The notes beneath the pieces were generated by a model. That model was not told the DNA's origin, searched no databases, and was given only the letters and a program-made list of their open reading frames with translations. The position numbers were made by a program, and so were the translations under genes. Shown piece after piece: positions 16,622 through 25,355 of a stretch of 64,000 nt of DNA; the first letter of the stretch is position 1; every line of letters starts with the position of its first letter. This DNA is from Stieleria maiorica (GTDB lineage Bacteria > Planctomycetota > Planctomycetia > Pirellulales > Pirellulaceae), in assembly GCF_008035925.1 (NCBI RefSeq), contig NZ_CP036264.1, forward strand, positions 9,370,773-9,434,772. Reading direction: 5' to 3'.

Positions 16622-16634
16622 GGGGCGATTGAGG

Positions 16635-16868
16635 TAGGAAGATTTCGGGGTAGGAAGATTTCGGGGTAGGAAGATTTCGGGGTAGGAAGATTTCGGGGTA
16701 GGAAGGTTTCGGGGTAGGAAGATTTTGGGGTAGGAAGATTTTGGGGTAGGAAGATTTTGGGGTAGGAGGATTTTGGGGTAGGAAGATTTTGGGGCGGGGA
16801 AGTTCGATCGGCGGGGATCTCTTCGGGCATACTCAATTTTCTTACCCTCAAAATCTTCCTACCCTCCC
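16635..16868. repeat. 16-bp G-rich tandem array with an inverted copy (word GGTAGGAAGATTTTGG)
   Basis: Ten consecutive 16-base units of TAGGAAGATTTYGGGG run from 16635 to 16794. Units 1-5 have C at the variable position and later ones T, with single changes in units 5 and 9. After a 40-base spacer, two inverted units occupy 16835-16868 (CAAAATCTTCCTACC). The array lies in the convergent gap between arsM and the GxxExxY gene; a transcript from either side could fold into a long hairpin. A second locus with the same word lies at 25260-25348. Confidence 0.9.
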
Positions 16869-16918
16869 AGCCACTATTCCACCGACATAAGCGTCACTTC
16901 GGAAAGCGTAATATTGAT

Positions 16919-17665
16919 TCAATGAATCGCAGTCAGGGCACTGTGCCGGAGCAATTTGCGAAGGCTCGATCTGTATTCATCAAGTCCTTTCGTCAGAGCC
17001 GTGATACGAAACGCTTCATTCTCGCTGGTCATGTGAAATCTTTGTCTGCCGAGCGGATGCCCATCACGATCCATTGGGACATTTCGAATCGCATGCAATT
17101 CGCCACCAAGAAAATGAGTTGCCGCCTGGGTGTAAAGCGGTAACGCGAGACCCGTACCCCAGTCACGGAGCACGCCAAGTGTTTTTGATCTCAAGCACGA
17201 CTGATCGGTCCATCGGTCGACCGAGACCTTAAATTGCTTGCGTGTTTCCCTGCGTGCCGGCGCATTGACAAATTTGAATTGCACCGACTGTGGGCGAAAG
17301 TTGATCAGTTTGCCGCGTGAAACGTCAAGCAGCAACAGATAGTTTAATAGCTGCATCTCGTGTTCCATTGTCAGTTCGCTCGCCATTTTCACTTCATAAA
17401 CACCGAAGTGATTGATAACCATGTCGACGAGGTATTGTTTATGAAACGTCTCGTAGAGAACGTCGATCGGGATCTCTCGGTGAACCCTGAATCTTGACTC
17501 TCTTAAGTGCTGTGCAAAATAATTTTGGCAGACTGATTCGTCTGCCAGGCGTCCGAGGTTTTTATGGGTCTCAAATGCATGTCGCATGACCGCGTAGTCA
17601 AATTCACGGAAATCATCTGTGGAGGGACTACGAATCGACAGCGGGCATGAAATGGGCATGGGCAA
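16919..17665 (-). CDS. GxxExxY family protein (PD-(D/E)XK-like)
   Basis: A 248-residue protein. Its first 120 residues match the GxxExxY family: GRLADESVCQNYFAQHL, then VHREIPIDVLYE, YLVDMVI, YEVKMASELTMEHEMQ and LLNYLLLLDVSRGKLINF. The D...EVK arrangement fits a PD-(D/E)XK nuclease core. The tyrosine of the name motif appears replaced by cysteine. The C-terminal half (about 125-248), including GTGLALPLYTQAATHFLGG, is longer than the typical short family member and unassigned. Family function is unknown; a nuclease role is inferred from the fold only. Divergent from the VOC gene by 84 bases. Confidence 0.8.
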   Translation of the reverse strand: MPMPISCPLSIRSPSTDDFREFDYAVMRHAFETHKNLGRLADESVCQNYFAQHLRESRFRVHREIPIDVLYETFHKQYLVDMVINHFGVYEVKMASELTMEHEMQLLNYLLLLDVSRGKLINFRPQSVQFKFVNAPARRETRKQFKVSVDRWTDQSCLRSKTLGVLRDWGTGLALPLYTQAATHFLGGELHAIRNVPMDRDGHPLGRQRFHMTSENEAFRITALTKGLDEYRSSLRKLLRHSALTAIH

Positions 17666-17749
17666 TCCTTTTTATCGCGCAGAAGAGGATCGCATTTTAT
17701 AGAATTCTCGCAGTCTTCGATCATCCGACACGTTGCCCTGGGAGTTTCA

Positions 17750-18145
17750 ATGCAATTTGGATACACGCTGCTTTATGTCGCCGACGTTGAACAAACGCTG
17801 GAGTTCTACGAGGCCGCTTTCGGTTTTGCTCGCAAATTCATTCACACCGAGGGTGACCAGGCGTATGGCGAACTGGATACCGGTGCGGTGACACTCGGTT
17901 TTGTCTCCCATGCCTTGGCCAAATCGCATGGCTTCGACTATGCCGAGACGCGTCCGGATGGCCCCGCCGCGGCGTTTGAAATCGCGCTGACGACCGAGGA
18001 TGTGCAAGCCGGTTACGATCGCGCGATCGACAACGGCGCCCTCGCCGTGTCACCGCCAAAAACAAAGCCGTGGGGACAAACCGTATCCTATGTCCGCGAC
18101 AACAACGGCTTCTTGGTCGAGATCTGTTCGCCGATGGGAGGTTAA
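17750..18145 (+). CDS. VOC superfamily (glyoxalase/bleomycin-resistance-like) protein
   Basis: A 131-residue single-domain vicinal-oxygen-chelate protein. It shows the paired beta-alpha-beta-beta-beta modules: YTLLYVADVEQTLEFYEAAF at the start, AYGELDTGAVTLGF, and a second module ending VSYVRDNNGFLVEICSPMGG, with the metal-ligand glutamate in LVEIC. Members include glyoxalases, dioxygenases and antibiotic-binding proteins, so the substrate cannot be assigned. It stands alone, with repeats downstream. Confidence 0.88.
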   Translation: MQFGYTLLYVADVEQTLEFYEAAFGFARKFIHTEGDQAYGELDTGAVTLGFVSHALAKSHGFDYAETRPDGPAAAFEIALTTEDVQAGYDRAIDNGALAVSPPKTKPWGQTVSYVRDNNGFLVEICSPMGG

Positions 18146-18595
18146 GGGAGTTCGACGTGGTGGATGGAGGAGGGGCAAAACGATGGGGGCAAAACGATGG
18201 GGAGTCAGAATGATGGGAGAGCGGGGCTGCGCAAATCCTGGATTCTGCGGTGGTTTAGAGTTCAAGCGAGATCATTTCGCGATGGATGGTCGACTCACAG
18301 CTGCCATCGGGCGACGAAACACGAGTGACATCAGCCGATTCGCGCAAGCGTTCGGGCCCAAGCAGCGTTCGGGCCCAACCGTGGATGGAGGCCCGTAGGC
18401 TGGCGCCAAACGGCTGATCCCACGAGGGGTTAGCGGCGTTGACCCGTTGGCGATCGGGTGGTGCGTCGTCGACGCCGCGACTGGTGGTGGCACCGGATGA
18501 AAGCGGACGCCATATTGAAGTCAATTGGCGTCCACTCGCTGAGGCAGATAAACTGAGGGCATCCGGCCGCTTTTCCCTTGTACGTCCGTATTCGC
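18146..18595. other. Intergenic region with G-rich repeat words and part of a family A element
   Basis: A 450-base gap without a convincing gene. At 18172-18218 there are two copies of GGGGCAAAACGATGG and one of the related GTCAGAATGATGGGA. Around 18389-18440, the stretch GCCCGTAGGCTGGCGCCAAA followed by CGGCTGATCCCACG matches the right half of the 130-bp element at 39557-39686. The promoter of the Uma2-type gene should be near 18550, but I cannot point to one. Confidence 0.65.
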
Positions 18596-19135
18596 ATGAG
18601 TTCCGCGCCTCGATACCGTCCGACCTACACCGTGGAGGACTATGCGCGATGGGAAGGCGAGTGGGAGCTTTGGGATGGGATGCCTGTTTCGATGAGCCCC
18701 AGCCCTTTCGGTCGGCACGCTCAGTTGCTCGTTCGCATCGCAACCCAACTGGAGCTTGCGGTCGAGCAGAGCGGATGCGAGGCCGCGGTGCTCGCCGAGA
18801 TTGACTGGATCATTTCTAACGATACGGTCGTGCGACCCGATGTGTCCGTGGTTTGTGGAGACGTCCCGATCAGGCATGTCGAACAGCCGCCCGCGCTCAT
18901 CGCGGAAGTTCTTTCGGATGCGACCCGCAGTCGCGATGTCCGAGAAAAGAAAGGCCTGTATCGCGACCAAGGCGTCCGTTGGTATCTGGTCATCGACCCC
19001 GAGGCGAACAGCCTGTTAGCGTGGTCGCTTGACGCCGACGGAAGCTATCAGTCGGTTCCCACAACCGAATCCCTCGCCGTTAAAATCTGCAGTGACTGCC
19101 GATTGTCTCTCGATGTGAAACGCATGTTGCGTTAA
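18596..19135 (+). CDS. Uma2 family (DUF820) putative endonuclease
   Basis: A 179-residue protein of the Uma2/DUF820 family, which has a PD-(D/E)XK nuclease fold. Key stretches are TVEDYARWEGEWELWDGMPV at the start, HAQLLVRIATQLE, the catalytic-type VVRPDVSVVCG, PALIAEVLSDATRSRDVREK and YRDQGVRWYLVIDPEANSLL. Planctomycetes and cyanobacteria carry many copies and their target is unknown. ATG at 18596 fits the family start; an in-frame start 18 bases upstream is possible. A long repeat array follows directly. Confidence 0.88.
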   Translation: MSSAPRYRPTYTVEDYARWEGEWELWDGMPVSMSPSPFGRHAQLLVRIATQLELAVEQSGCEAAVLAEIDWIISNDTVVRPDVSVVCGDVPIRHVEQPPALIAEVLSDATRSRDVREKKGLYRDQGVRWYLVIDPEANSLLAWSLDADGSYQSVPTTESLAVKICSDCRLSLDVKRMLR

Positions 19136-19141
19136 TGAGGC

Positions 19142-19350
19142 GGGGCAAAACGATGGGGGCAAAACGATGGGGGCAAAACGATGGGGGCAAAACGATGAAG
19201 AGGCAGAACGATGAAGAGGCAGAATGATGGAGAGGCAGAATGATGGAGAGGCAGAATGATGGAGAGGCAGAATGATGGAGAGGCAGAATGATGGAGAGGC
19301 AGAACGATGGAGAGGCAGAACGATGGGGAGGCAGAATGCTGGGGAGGCAG
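19142..19350. repeat. Two-word tandem array (15-bp GGGGGCAAAACGATG then 16-bp AGGCAGAATGATGGAG)
   Basis: Four units of a 15-base word with GGCAAAACGATG (19142-19200) pass without interruption into nine 16-base units with AGGCAGAAYGATGGAG (19201-19344) and a partial tenth. The junction GATGAAGAGGCAG shows that both words share one scaffold, differing at the two bases before ATG and in the purine run. The array fills the convergent gap between the Uma2-type gene and a sulfatase gene. No inverted copy follows here, unlike at other loci. Confidence 0.95.
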
Positions 19351-19359
19351 GGCTACATT

Positions 19360-21330
19360 TCAGTGTGAGTGAGCTGAGGTGCCGGTCGTGACGTCGCAGG
19401 CGACGATCGTTGCGGTGAAGGCGTTGGGGGCTTCGTAGTCTCCGGCGGCTGAGAGGTCGTCCGAGCCGACCGAGAGTCCGTCTTTGGGTTGCACCGAAAT
19501 CAAGCCGGGCGAAGGCAGCGTGGTCGGCGTTCCGCCGTTGATCGACAGGCTGATCGATTGGCCGTCGAGCGTGGCAACCAAACGACTTTGTCCGCTGACT
19601 TTGAGGTTCGATTTCAGACGCGTCACCGTGCCGGACCGCCGGATATCGAACACGGGTTCGCCGTCGATCAGGTGCAGCGCGTAGCCGTGCTCGCGTCCAC
19701 CTTGCGCCACGACCACGCCGTGCGGTTTGGGACCTTTGATGGTCGCTTTGATCGTCAACGTTCGATTCGCGATCGGAGGCGTCTTGATGACAGGCAGGTT
19801 CTTCTGGGCTGATCGTGACGGCGCGCGACGGTCTTTCTGAACGGCCTCGGGATAAGTCGCAAGGATCGCTTTCAGTTTTGCCATGACGTCTGGTTTCGAT
19901 TCCGCCAGATTCTGTGTTTCGTGCGGATCGGTTTGATAGTCGTACAGTTCGTACTCGGCGTCTTTCGAGTTTTCTCCCGGAGTCTTCCACTCGACCAACC
20001 GGTAACGATCGGTGCGAATCGCTCGGCCCATCTTGCGTTTGGGGTAGGCGTGGTAGGCGTGGCCCCGCACGCGGGCGTCGGCGTTTTTCAGCACCGGTAC
20101 CAGGCTGACGCCGTCGATCGGTTGGGGACCGCTGGGCTGGGGCAATCCGGCCAACTCGGCGAGCGTCGGGTAAATATCGACGCTCTCGGCGGGCTGGCCG
20201 GTCGACTGATTCGGCTGCGTCGTTCCCGGCGCGATGATAAAGATCGGAATCCGATTGGCTTGTTCGTAATTGGTGTGCTTGGTCCAGATGCCGAGATCAC
20301 CGAGGTGAAAGCCGTGGTCTCCCCACAGCACGATGATCGTGTTGTCGGCAAGTTGAAGGTCATCCAACGCATCGATCACTTTGCCGATCTGTGCGTCGAC
20401 ATAACTGGCGCTGGCATAGTATCCATGAATCAGGTTTTGTTTCAGTTCGTCAGGGTACTCCGCATCGCGATCCTCGGGGACGGGTTTGTAGTTCGTGATT
20501 TCGCCGCCACGTTTGTGGGCAACGGTCGGTGAGTCGTTGGGCAGGTCCTCGTGGATCGGCATCGGCAACGAGTCTGGATCGTACAGGTCCCAGTACCGCT
20601 GGGGTGCAGAAAACGGCAAGTGGGGGCGAGCGAAACCGGCTGCGATCAGGAACGGAGTCCCCTCGGCATCACGCCGTTGTTTGGCAGCACGCAGGCGGCG
20701 AATCGTTTCGGCGGCGACGCGTCCGTCGGCATAGGCTTCGTCGTCAACCACAGGCGATTCATAGGCCGCGCCGCGCGGGAGCGACTTGATCCGGTCGAGT
20801 TGTTGATTCGTAAAGTAGGCTTCTTCACGCGTCAGTTGTCCGCCGTCGGTGCTTTCCGGATCGACATACTCGATCACTTTCTCTTTGAAGTGTTCGACCG
20901 AAAACGACTCGGGATCGCCGTGATTGCCATGGCCGATGTGAAAGATCTTGCCCAGCGATTCGGTGCGGTAACCGTGATCGGCGAAGTGTTGCGGTAGCGT
21001 GACCGCATTGGGCATCACCTGACGCAGCTGGCTGCCCAGACCATAAAGCCCCGTCGACGTGGAGTGCGAACCGAGCATCAGCGTGAAACGCGACGGCGCG
21101 CAGACGGCTTGGTTGCAATAGGCCGCGTCGAACCGCATGCCCCGTGCCGCCAGGGCGTCCAAGTTCGGTGTCTTGGCGATCGGGTCGCCGTAGCACCCCA
21201 GCGCCGGTTTCAAGTCGTCGACCAAGATCATCAACACGTTGGGCCGCTCGGCCGGTGCAGTTGCGGCGGTCAGCGCAACGACGAGCAAGAACCATAGTCT
21301 CAGGGAGAAAAAGCTGGGGCGGGTGTTCAT
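19360..21330 (-). CDS. Secreted sulfatase (iduronate-2-sulfatase-like) with an extra C-terminal domain
   Basis: A 656-residue type I sulfatase with a signal peptide (cleavage near APAERP). Metal-binding residues are in NVLMILVDDLKPALGCYGDP. The formylglycine precursor is C77 in QAVCAPSRFTLMLG, needing an FGE-type maturase encoded elsewhere. IIVLWGDHGFHLGDLGIWTK and HAYHAYPKRKMGRAIRTDRY are typical of the iduronate-2-sulfatase group. The catalytic part ends near residue 505. About 140 further residues, with SINGGTPTTLPSPGLISVQP, look like a beta-sandwich of the concanavalin-A/LamG type, which may bind glycan (inferred). It diverges from another sulfatase gene. Substrate is probably a sulfated algal or animal polysaccharide. 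Confidence 0.93.
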   Translation of the reverse strand: MNTRPSFFSLRLWFLLVVALTAATAPAERPNVLMILVDDLKPALGCYGDPIAKTPNLDALAARGMRFDAAYCNQAVCAPSRFTLMLGSHSTSTGLYGLGSQLRQVMPNAVTLPQHFADHGYRTESLGKIFHIGHGNHGDPESFSVEHFKEKVIEYVDPESTDGGQLTREEAYFTNQQLDRIKSLPRGAAYESPVVDDEAYADGRVAAETIRRLRAAKQRRDAEGTPFLIAAGFARPHLPFSAPQRYWDLYDPDSLPMPIHEDLPNDSPTVAHKRGGEITNYKPVPEDRDAEYPDELKQNLIHGYYASASYVDAQIGKVIDALDDLQLADNTIIVLWGDHGFHLGDLGIWTKHTNYEQANRIPIFIIAPGTTQPNQSTGQPAESVDIYPTLAELAGLPQPSGPQPIDGVSLVPVLKNADARVRGHAYHAYPKRKMGRAIRTDRYRLVEWKTPGENSKDAEYELYDYQTDPHETQNLAESKPDVMAKLKAILATYPEAVQKDRRAPSRSAQKNLPVIKTPPIANRTLTIKATIKGPKPHGVVVAQGGREHGYALHLIDGEPVFDIRRSGTVTRLKSNLKVSGQSRLVATLDGQSISLSINGGTPTTLPSPGLISVQPKDGLSVGSDDLSAAGDYEAPNAFTATIVACDVTTGTSAHSH

Positions 21331-21743
21331 CGGCGCCGTGTGGGGAAGAGAGATGGATGGGAGCGAGACGCTCCATTACAGCCTGTTGTCGTTGCAGGTG
21401 CCATGCAATCAGGCGTATTGTTGCTTTGATCTATTGTCAGGGCGTGGGGAGAAGTTGGTCAAATAATGGGGTGGTCAAAAAATATCAGAAATCGTGCGGA
21501 CCCGGATTCGTTCGCTGGCATCCGTGGGTACGCTTTGCCATCCGTGGTCCGTTTTCCGCCACTCCCATCCGGTCAGATCATTCCCCCCGCAGTCCCACGC
21601 CGGAGCCGCTGATCTGAGCTGACCTCCATCGAATGCCCACCATTTCTCGGGACCCATTTTTTGACCTCCCCATTTTTTGACCCGCTCTCCGGCTACCATA
21701 GTCCCAGCCCGAACTTCCCCCGCACGCGAAATTCCCCAAATCG
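21331..21743. other. Divergent intergenic region with nested repeats
   Basis: The gap between two divergent sulfatase genes. Two units of GGTCAAAWAATGGGGT stand at 21457-21488, and two inverted units (CCCATTTTTTGACCTCC type) at 21653-21684. Between them, 21515-21549 holds a CATCCGTGGGTACGCTTTGC repeat, which recurs in inverted sense at 38326-38400 and 42738-42797. One repeat family is therefore nested in another. Promoters for both sulfatases must lie here, but none can be named with confidence. Confidence 0.75.
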
Positions 21744-23174
21744 ATGCACCGCTTCCGATTCATTTCCGCCCTCGTCGTTTTACTGCTCACGGCATCCACC
21801 CTGTCGGCCGACCGTCCCAACGTTCTGCTGATTTGTGTCGACGATCTTCGCCCGGAGCTGAATTGTTTCGGCAAGTCGTATATCAAATCGCCGAACATCG
21901 ATCAGCTCGCGGCATCGGGGCGTGCGTTTCATCGGCACTATGTCCAAGCCCCGACGTGCGGCGCGTCTCGCTACACCTTGCTAACCGGTTTGTATGGTCC
22001 GCCCAGCAACGGAGCGTTGTTTGCTCGCGCGAAACAAATGCAGCGGAATGCGGAAGCCGTGCCCCCAAGCATGCCCGCGTGGTTTCGCAAGCACGGCTAT
22101 CGGACGGTTTCGGTCGGCAAGGTGTCGCATCATCCCGGCGGCCGCGGCGGTCCGGACTGGGACGACGAAGCGATGCCCGAAATGCCGGAGTCATGGGATC
22201 GGCACGTGTTGCCGGCCGGACCCTGGCAGCATCCGCGCGGATGGATGCACGGGCTGGCACACGGCGAGATCCGTAAAAACGCCAAAGACATGGACGTGTA
22301 CCAGTCGGTCGTCGGTGATGATTCGATCTATCCTGACGGAATCTCGGTCGACGAAGCACTTCGTCAATTGGATCAGTTGACCGCCCCGGATCAGCCGCCG
22401 TTCTTTTTGGCCGTCGGAATTCTGCGTCCCCATTTGCCGTTCGGTGCGCCGGCCAAGTACATGAAACCATACACCGATGTGCAGTTGCCGCCGATTCCAC
22501 ATCCCGAAAAACCGCAAGGGAAAACGACCTGGCATTCTTCCGGCGAGTTCATGAAGTACAACCGCTGGGGACGTGATCCGAACAAGGACGACGCGTTCGC
22601 CACCGAAGTCCGTCGGCACTACGCCGCCTGTGTCACCTATGCCGACGCACAGGTCGGGCGGGTGCTGTCGCGACTCGAAGAAACCGGACAAGTGGACAAC
22701 ACGATCGTGGTGTTGTGGGGCGACCACGGCTGGAATCTCGGTGAGCACGCGATTTGGGGAAAGCACTGTCTGTTCGAAGAATCGTTGCGGTCTCCGTTGA
22801 TCATCCGCTACCCGGAAATGAATCGGGCCGGAGAATCGACCGATGGCGTTGTCGAAACCCTGGACGTTTTTCCCACGCTGTGTGATTTGACCGGCGTGCC
22901 GATCCCGGACTTCGTGCAAGGCCAGTCGCTGCGGCCGTTGTTGGAAGACGAATCGGCGGCGGGGCATCCGGCGATCGCCTATCGCAACAATGCGAGAACG
23001 ATTCGCACCGACACACATCGACTGACCGTGCACAACGACGGGTTTGTCGAGTTGTACGACCATCGGAATCCGGACGCCGAAACGGTCAACGTGGCGACGT
23101 CGGAGGATCGCCCCGACGCGTTGATCCAGGAGTTGATCGGGATGATCAATCAGCGTCTGCCCAATTCAAACTGA
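21744..23174 (+). CDS. Secreted sulfatase (iduronate-2-sulfatase-like)
   Basis: A 476-residue sulfatase with a signal peptide (MHRFRFISALVVLLLTAS, cleavage near LSADRP). The metal site is NVLLICVDDLRPELNCFGKS. The formylglycine motif is C72 in APTCGASRYTLLTG; alanine replaces the usual proline, which is within the C-x-[PA]-x-R consensus. VVLWGDHGWNLGEHAIWGKH and the closing RTIRTDTHRLTVHNDGFVEL mark the iduronate-2-sulfatase group. It is followed 15 bases later by a bile-acid/sodium symporter gene, so the two may be one unit. It would act in the periplasm on sulfated carbohydrate. Confidence 0.94.
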   Translation: MHRFRFISALVVLLLTASTLSADRPNVLLICVDDLRPELNCFGKSYIKSPNIDQLAASGRAFHRHYVQAPTCGASRYTLLTGLYGPPSNGALFARAKQMQRNAEAVPPSMPAWFRKHGYRTVSVGKVSHHPGGRGGPDWDDEAMPEMPESWDRHVLPAGPWQHPRGWMHGLAHGEIRKNAKDMDVYQSVVGDDSIYPDGISVDEALRQLDQLTAPDQPPFFLAVGILRPHLPFGAPAKYMKPYTDVQLPPIPHPEKPQGKTTWHSSGEFMKYNRWGRDPNKDDAFATEVRRHYAACVTYADAQVGRVLSRLEETGQVDNTIVVLWGDHGWNLGEHAIWGKHCLFEESLRSPLIIRYPEMNRAGESTDGVVETLDVFPTLCDLTGVPIPDFVQGQSLRPLLEDESAAGHPAIAYRNNARTIRTDTHRLTVHNDGFVELYDHRNPDAETVNVATSEDRPDALIQELIGMINQRLPNSN

Positions 23175-23189
23175 GCCTTGAGTCGGTTG

Positions 23190-24155
23190 ATGCCCAGCAC
23201 GCAGTCCCAATCGAGATTCGGCGGTGCCGGTGTCCTGGCGGCGCTGGTGGTCAGCTCGACCCTGGCGTTTTTCTGGCCGGTTTTCACGGAGACGTTTGAC
23301 CCGTTCCGTTTGAATCCCGATGCACTCTCGGGGTTGGTCGTCGTCACGATGTTCTGTTTGGGTTTGGTCGTCCGGCAGGATGAATTGACGGAGCTGCGAC
23401 AACGTCCCCTGACCGTGTTTCTGGGGGTGGTCGTTCAATGCACCGCGATGCCAGTCCTGGCGTGGTTGGTGGTGCGTGTGTTGGCACTTGAAGGCCCCTT
23501 GGCCTATGGCGTTTTATTGTGTGGGTGTGTTCCCGGAGCGATGGCGTCCAATGTGTTGACGATGACCGCGCGAGGAAACGTCAGCTACAGCGTCAGTTTG
23601 ACCTCCGTGGCCACGTTGCTGTCGCCCGTCACTGTTCCGGCTGCGTTGATGGTGGTTTCCGGTTTGGAAACGGGATACGAAGTGTTCAAGCCGGCCAAGA
23701 TGGCGGTGACTTTGTTGTTGACCGTGGTGGTTCCCGTGATCGCCGGTTATTGGGTGAAACGACTTAATTTGTTCGTGCGGAACCATGCACCGGTGCTCGC
23801 GCCGCCGGTGGCCACCGTTGCGTTGTTGTGGATCATTGCGTCGGTCGTCGCCGGCAATCGGGATCGTTTGTCGCAGGTCGCGATCAGTCTGCTGGCCGGG
23901 TTGCTGGTGATGAACCTGCTCGGCTATTTCAGTGGCTACACGGTCGGCCGGGTTGCGCGGATGCCCGAAGCGATGCGCCGTGCGCTGACCTTGGAGGTCG
24001 GCATGCAGAACGCGGGGCTGGGGACGATGCTGGCGGCCACGCTGTTGGGAGCGGATTCAGCGGCACAGATTCCGACGGCCGCGTACACGTTCGGCTGCAT
24101 GTTGACCGGCACCGTGCTGGCCGCCGCTTGGGCGGGGAGAAGAAACGTGGGATAG
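23190..24155 (+). CDS. Bile acid:sodium symporter family transporter
   Basis: A 321-residue integral membrane protein with nine or ten predicted helices. The BASS/SBF family is recognised from VLLCGCVPGAMASNVLTMTA (about residues 110-129), where paired ion-binding residues lie. A second family region is ALTLEVGMQNAGLGTMLAA (about 266-284). The fold moves organic anions such as bile acids, pantoate or keto-acids with sodium. Start: ATG at 23190; TTG at 23178 is also in frame. It may export or import an organic acid in concert with the sulfatase gene upstream, but only position supports this. Confidence 0.92.
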   Translation: MPSTQSQSRFGGAGVLAALVVSSTLAFFWPVFTETFDPFRLNPDALSGLVVVTMFCLGLVVRQDELTELRQRPLTVFLGVVVQCTAMPVLAWLVVRVLALEGPLAYGVLLCGCVPGAMASNVLTMTARGNVSYSVSLTSVATLLSPVTVPAALMVVSGLETGYEVFKPAKMAVTLLLTVVVPVIAGYWVKRLNLFVRNHAPVLAPPVATVALLWIIASVVAGNRDRLSQVAISLLAGLLVMNLLGYFSGYTVGRVARMPEAMRRALTLEVGMQNAGLGTMLAATLLGADSAAQIPTAAYTFGCMLTGTVLAAAWAGRRNVG

Positions 24156-24197
24156 GGGAGCAGTGGTTTTTCGCAGCTCAATGTTTGGGTTCGTGTC

Positions 24198-24287
24198 GTA
24201 GCGGAAGCCGCCAAGGCTTTCGGCCCTCCGGTGCGGCGTCGCCGCACCCATGCGAAACTCTTGGCGAGTTCCGCTACCGTTAAGCCA
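24198..24287. repeat. Family B palindromic element with central hairpin
   Basis: A 90-base element in the convergent gap between the transporter and lipoprotein genes. The outer arms GTAGCGGAAGCCGCCAAG and, reversed, GTAGCGGAACTCGCCAAG are inverted copies with a few mismatches. The centre contains GGTGCGGC/GCCGCACC, a perfect 8-base hairpin. Copies with other contents lie at 1462-1767 and 35827-35903. Given its position, it could terminate both transcripts. Confidence 0.8.
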
Positions 24288-24302
24288 AGCTGCGGCGGAA
24301 TA

Positions 24303-25004
24303 CTAGGGGCGACTGGGGTTGGTGAACATGGCCAATCCGACGCCGAAGATCCAGTCGTCTGCGTCGCGGCCTTCGGTCGAGATCATGTAGCGTCCGTAGC
24401 TGGTCAAACGGATTTGGGGCGTCCACCAAAAGTGCCCGCCGACTTCGGGATAGAACGCCGCCAACGCGCCGGAGATGCGTTCTTCGTCTTCACCGTGTTC
24501 GTCGATGAAGCCGTCGTCGTCGTTGTCTTTCCAGTCATCATCGGCCGACACGACTTCTTTGGCGAACCCGCCGTAGACACCCGCGCCGACGAACGGCGCC
24601 AATCGACTGGGCGTCTGCAATCGCAATCCGGTGTCGATGCCGGTGAACCAGTCCTCGCCGTTGCCCATGCCCATCAACGAGGCCCGGCCCGTCAGGTAGC
24701 TGGCGAAGTAGGTTTCCGCACCGATGTCGATCGCGAACAGGCCGTTGTCGGCATCCGCGCGTTGGGTGTAGCCGCCGGAGACGAAGATGCCGTCGGCGTC
24801 TTCGAGAAAGCGCGCGTCGACGGCCTGCTTCAGTTTCCCCAACGGGTCGCTTTTTTCCGCCCCGTCACAGTATTTTTCGGCGTATTCGGGGTCGTCCATG
24901 GCCCAACGCGAACGCAAAATCCCCGTCGGCAGCGCGCAGCCACTCTGCGTGATCACGGCGACACAGATCGCCAGCATCAGAGCGGGGGCTTGCTTGGGGA
25001 TCAC
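24303..25004 (-). CDS. Lipoprotein with outer-membrane beta-barrel-like features
   Basis: A 233-residue protein. The lipobox is TQSGCALP, so cysteine 22 would be lipidated after signal peptidase II cleavage. Downstream are alternating segments of the small beta-barrel type (GIFVSGGYTQRADADNGLFA, TGIDTGLRLQTPSRLAPFVG, DDWIFGVGLAMFT). An acidic loop, DDDWKDNDDDGFIDEHGEDE, could bind calcium (inferred). I do not recognise a named family. Start: GTG at 25004 gives a charged n-region (MIPKQ); the ATG at 24977 would leave it uncharged. Confidence 0.75.
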   Translation of the reverse strand: MIPKQAPALMLAICVAVITQSGCALPTGILRSRWAMDDPEYAEKYCDGAEKSDPLGKLKQAVDARFLEDADGIFVSGGYTQRADADNGLFAIDIGAETYFASYLTGRASLMGMGNGEDWFTGIDTGLRLQTPSRLAPFVGAGVYGGFAKEVVSADDDWKDNDDDGFIDEHGEDEERISGALAAFYPEVGGHFWWTPQIRLTSYGRYMISTEGRDADDWIFGVGLAMFTNPSRP

Positions 25005-25355
25005 GATGCAGTCTCGGAACTCTCGTTGGCGATGGACGGGGGAATGATTTCACGATCATCCCTAGCAAATGGGGCGGGGCGGGGTCAATCGCTGCTGGCA
25101 ATCCTGCGTAGGCGAAGAATCCCATCGATCTTCGTGAGATCAGCCGTCTGGCACCAGCACAACGGGGCATCATGTAGACAGGGGCCATCATTCTGCCCCC
25201 GTATCATTCTGCCATCGCTTCGAGGGTTCCGCGATTGAGAGGCCTAGGCCGCTGGGAGAGGTAGGAAGATTTTGAAGGTAGGAAAATTTGTCGACTCGAA
25301 CGGATGATGCATTTCATCATTTTCTTACCTCCAAAATCTTCTTACCCGTTTTCCT
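25005..25355. other. Intergenic region with two repeat families
   Basis: A 351-base gap. 25186-25213 holds two inverted copies of the GGCAGAATGATG word (CATCATTCTGCC, ATCATTCTGCC). 25260-25290 holds GGTAGGAAGATTTTGAA and GGTAGGAAAATTTG. 25318-25348 holds the same words inverted, ending 8 bases before the stop of the ECF sigma gene. The spacer contains the small palindrome GATGCATTTCATC. No coding sequence is evident. Confidence 0.75.

Noticed and set aside
16635..16794. CRISPR array
   Set aside because: The units are contiguous 16-base direct repeats with no unique spacers, and no cas genes are nearby. The same holds for 19142-19350.
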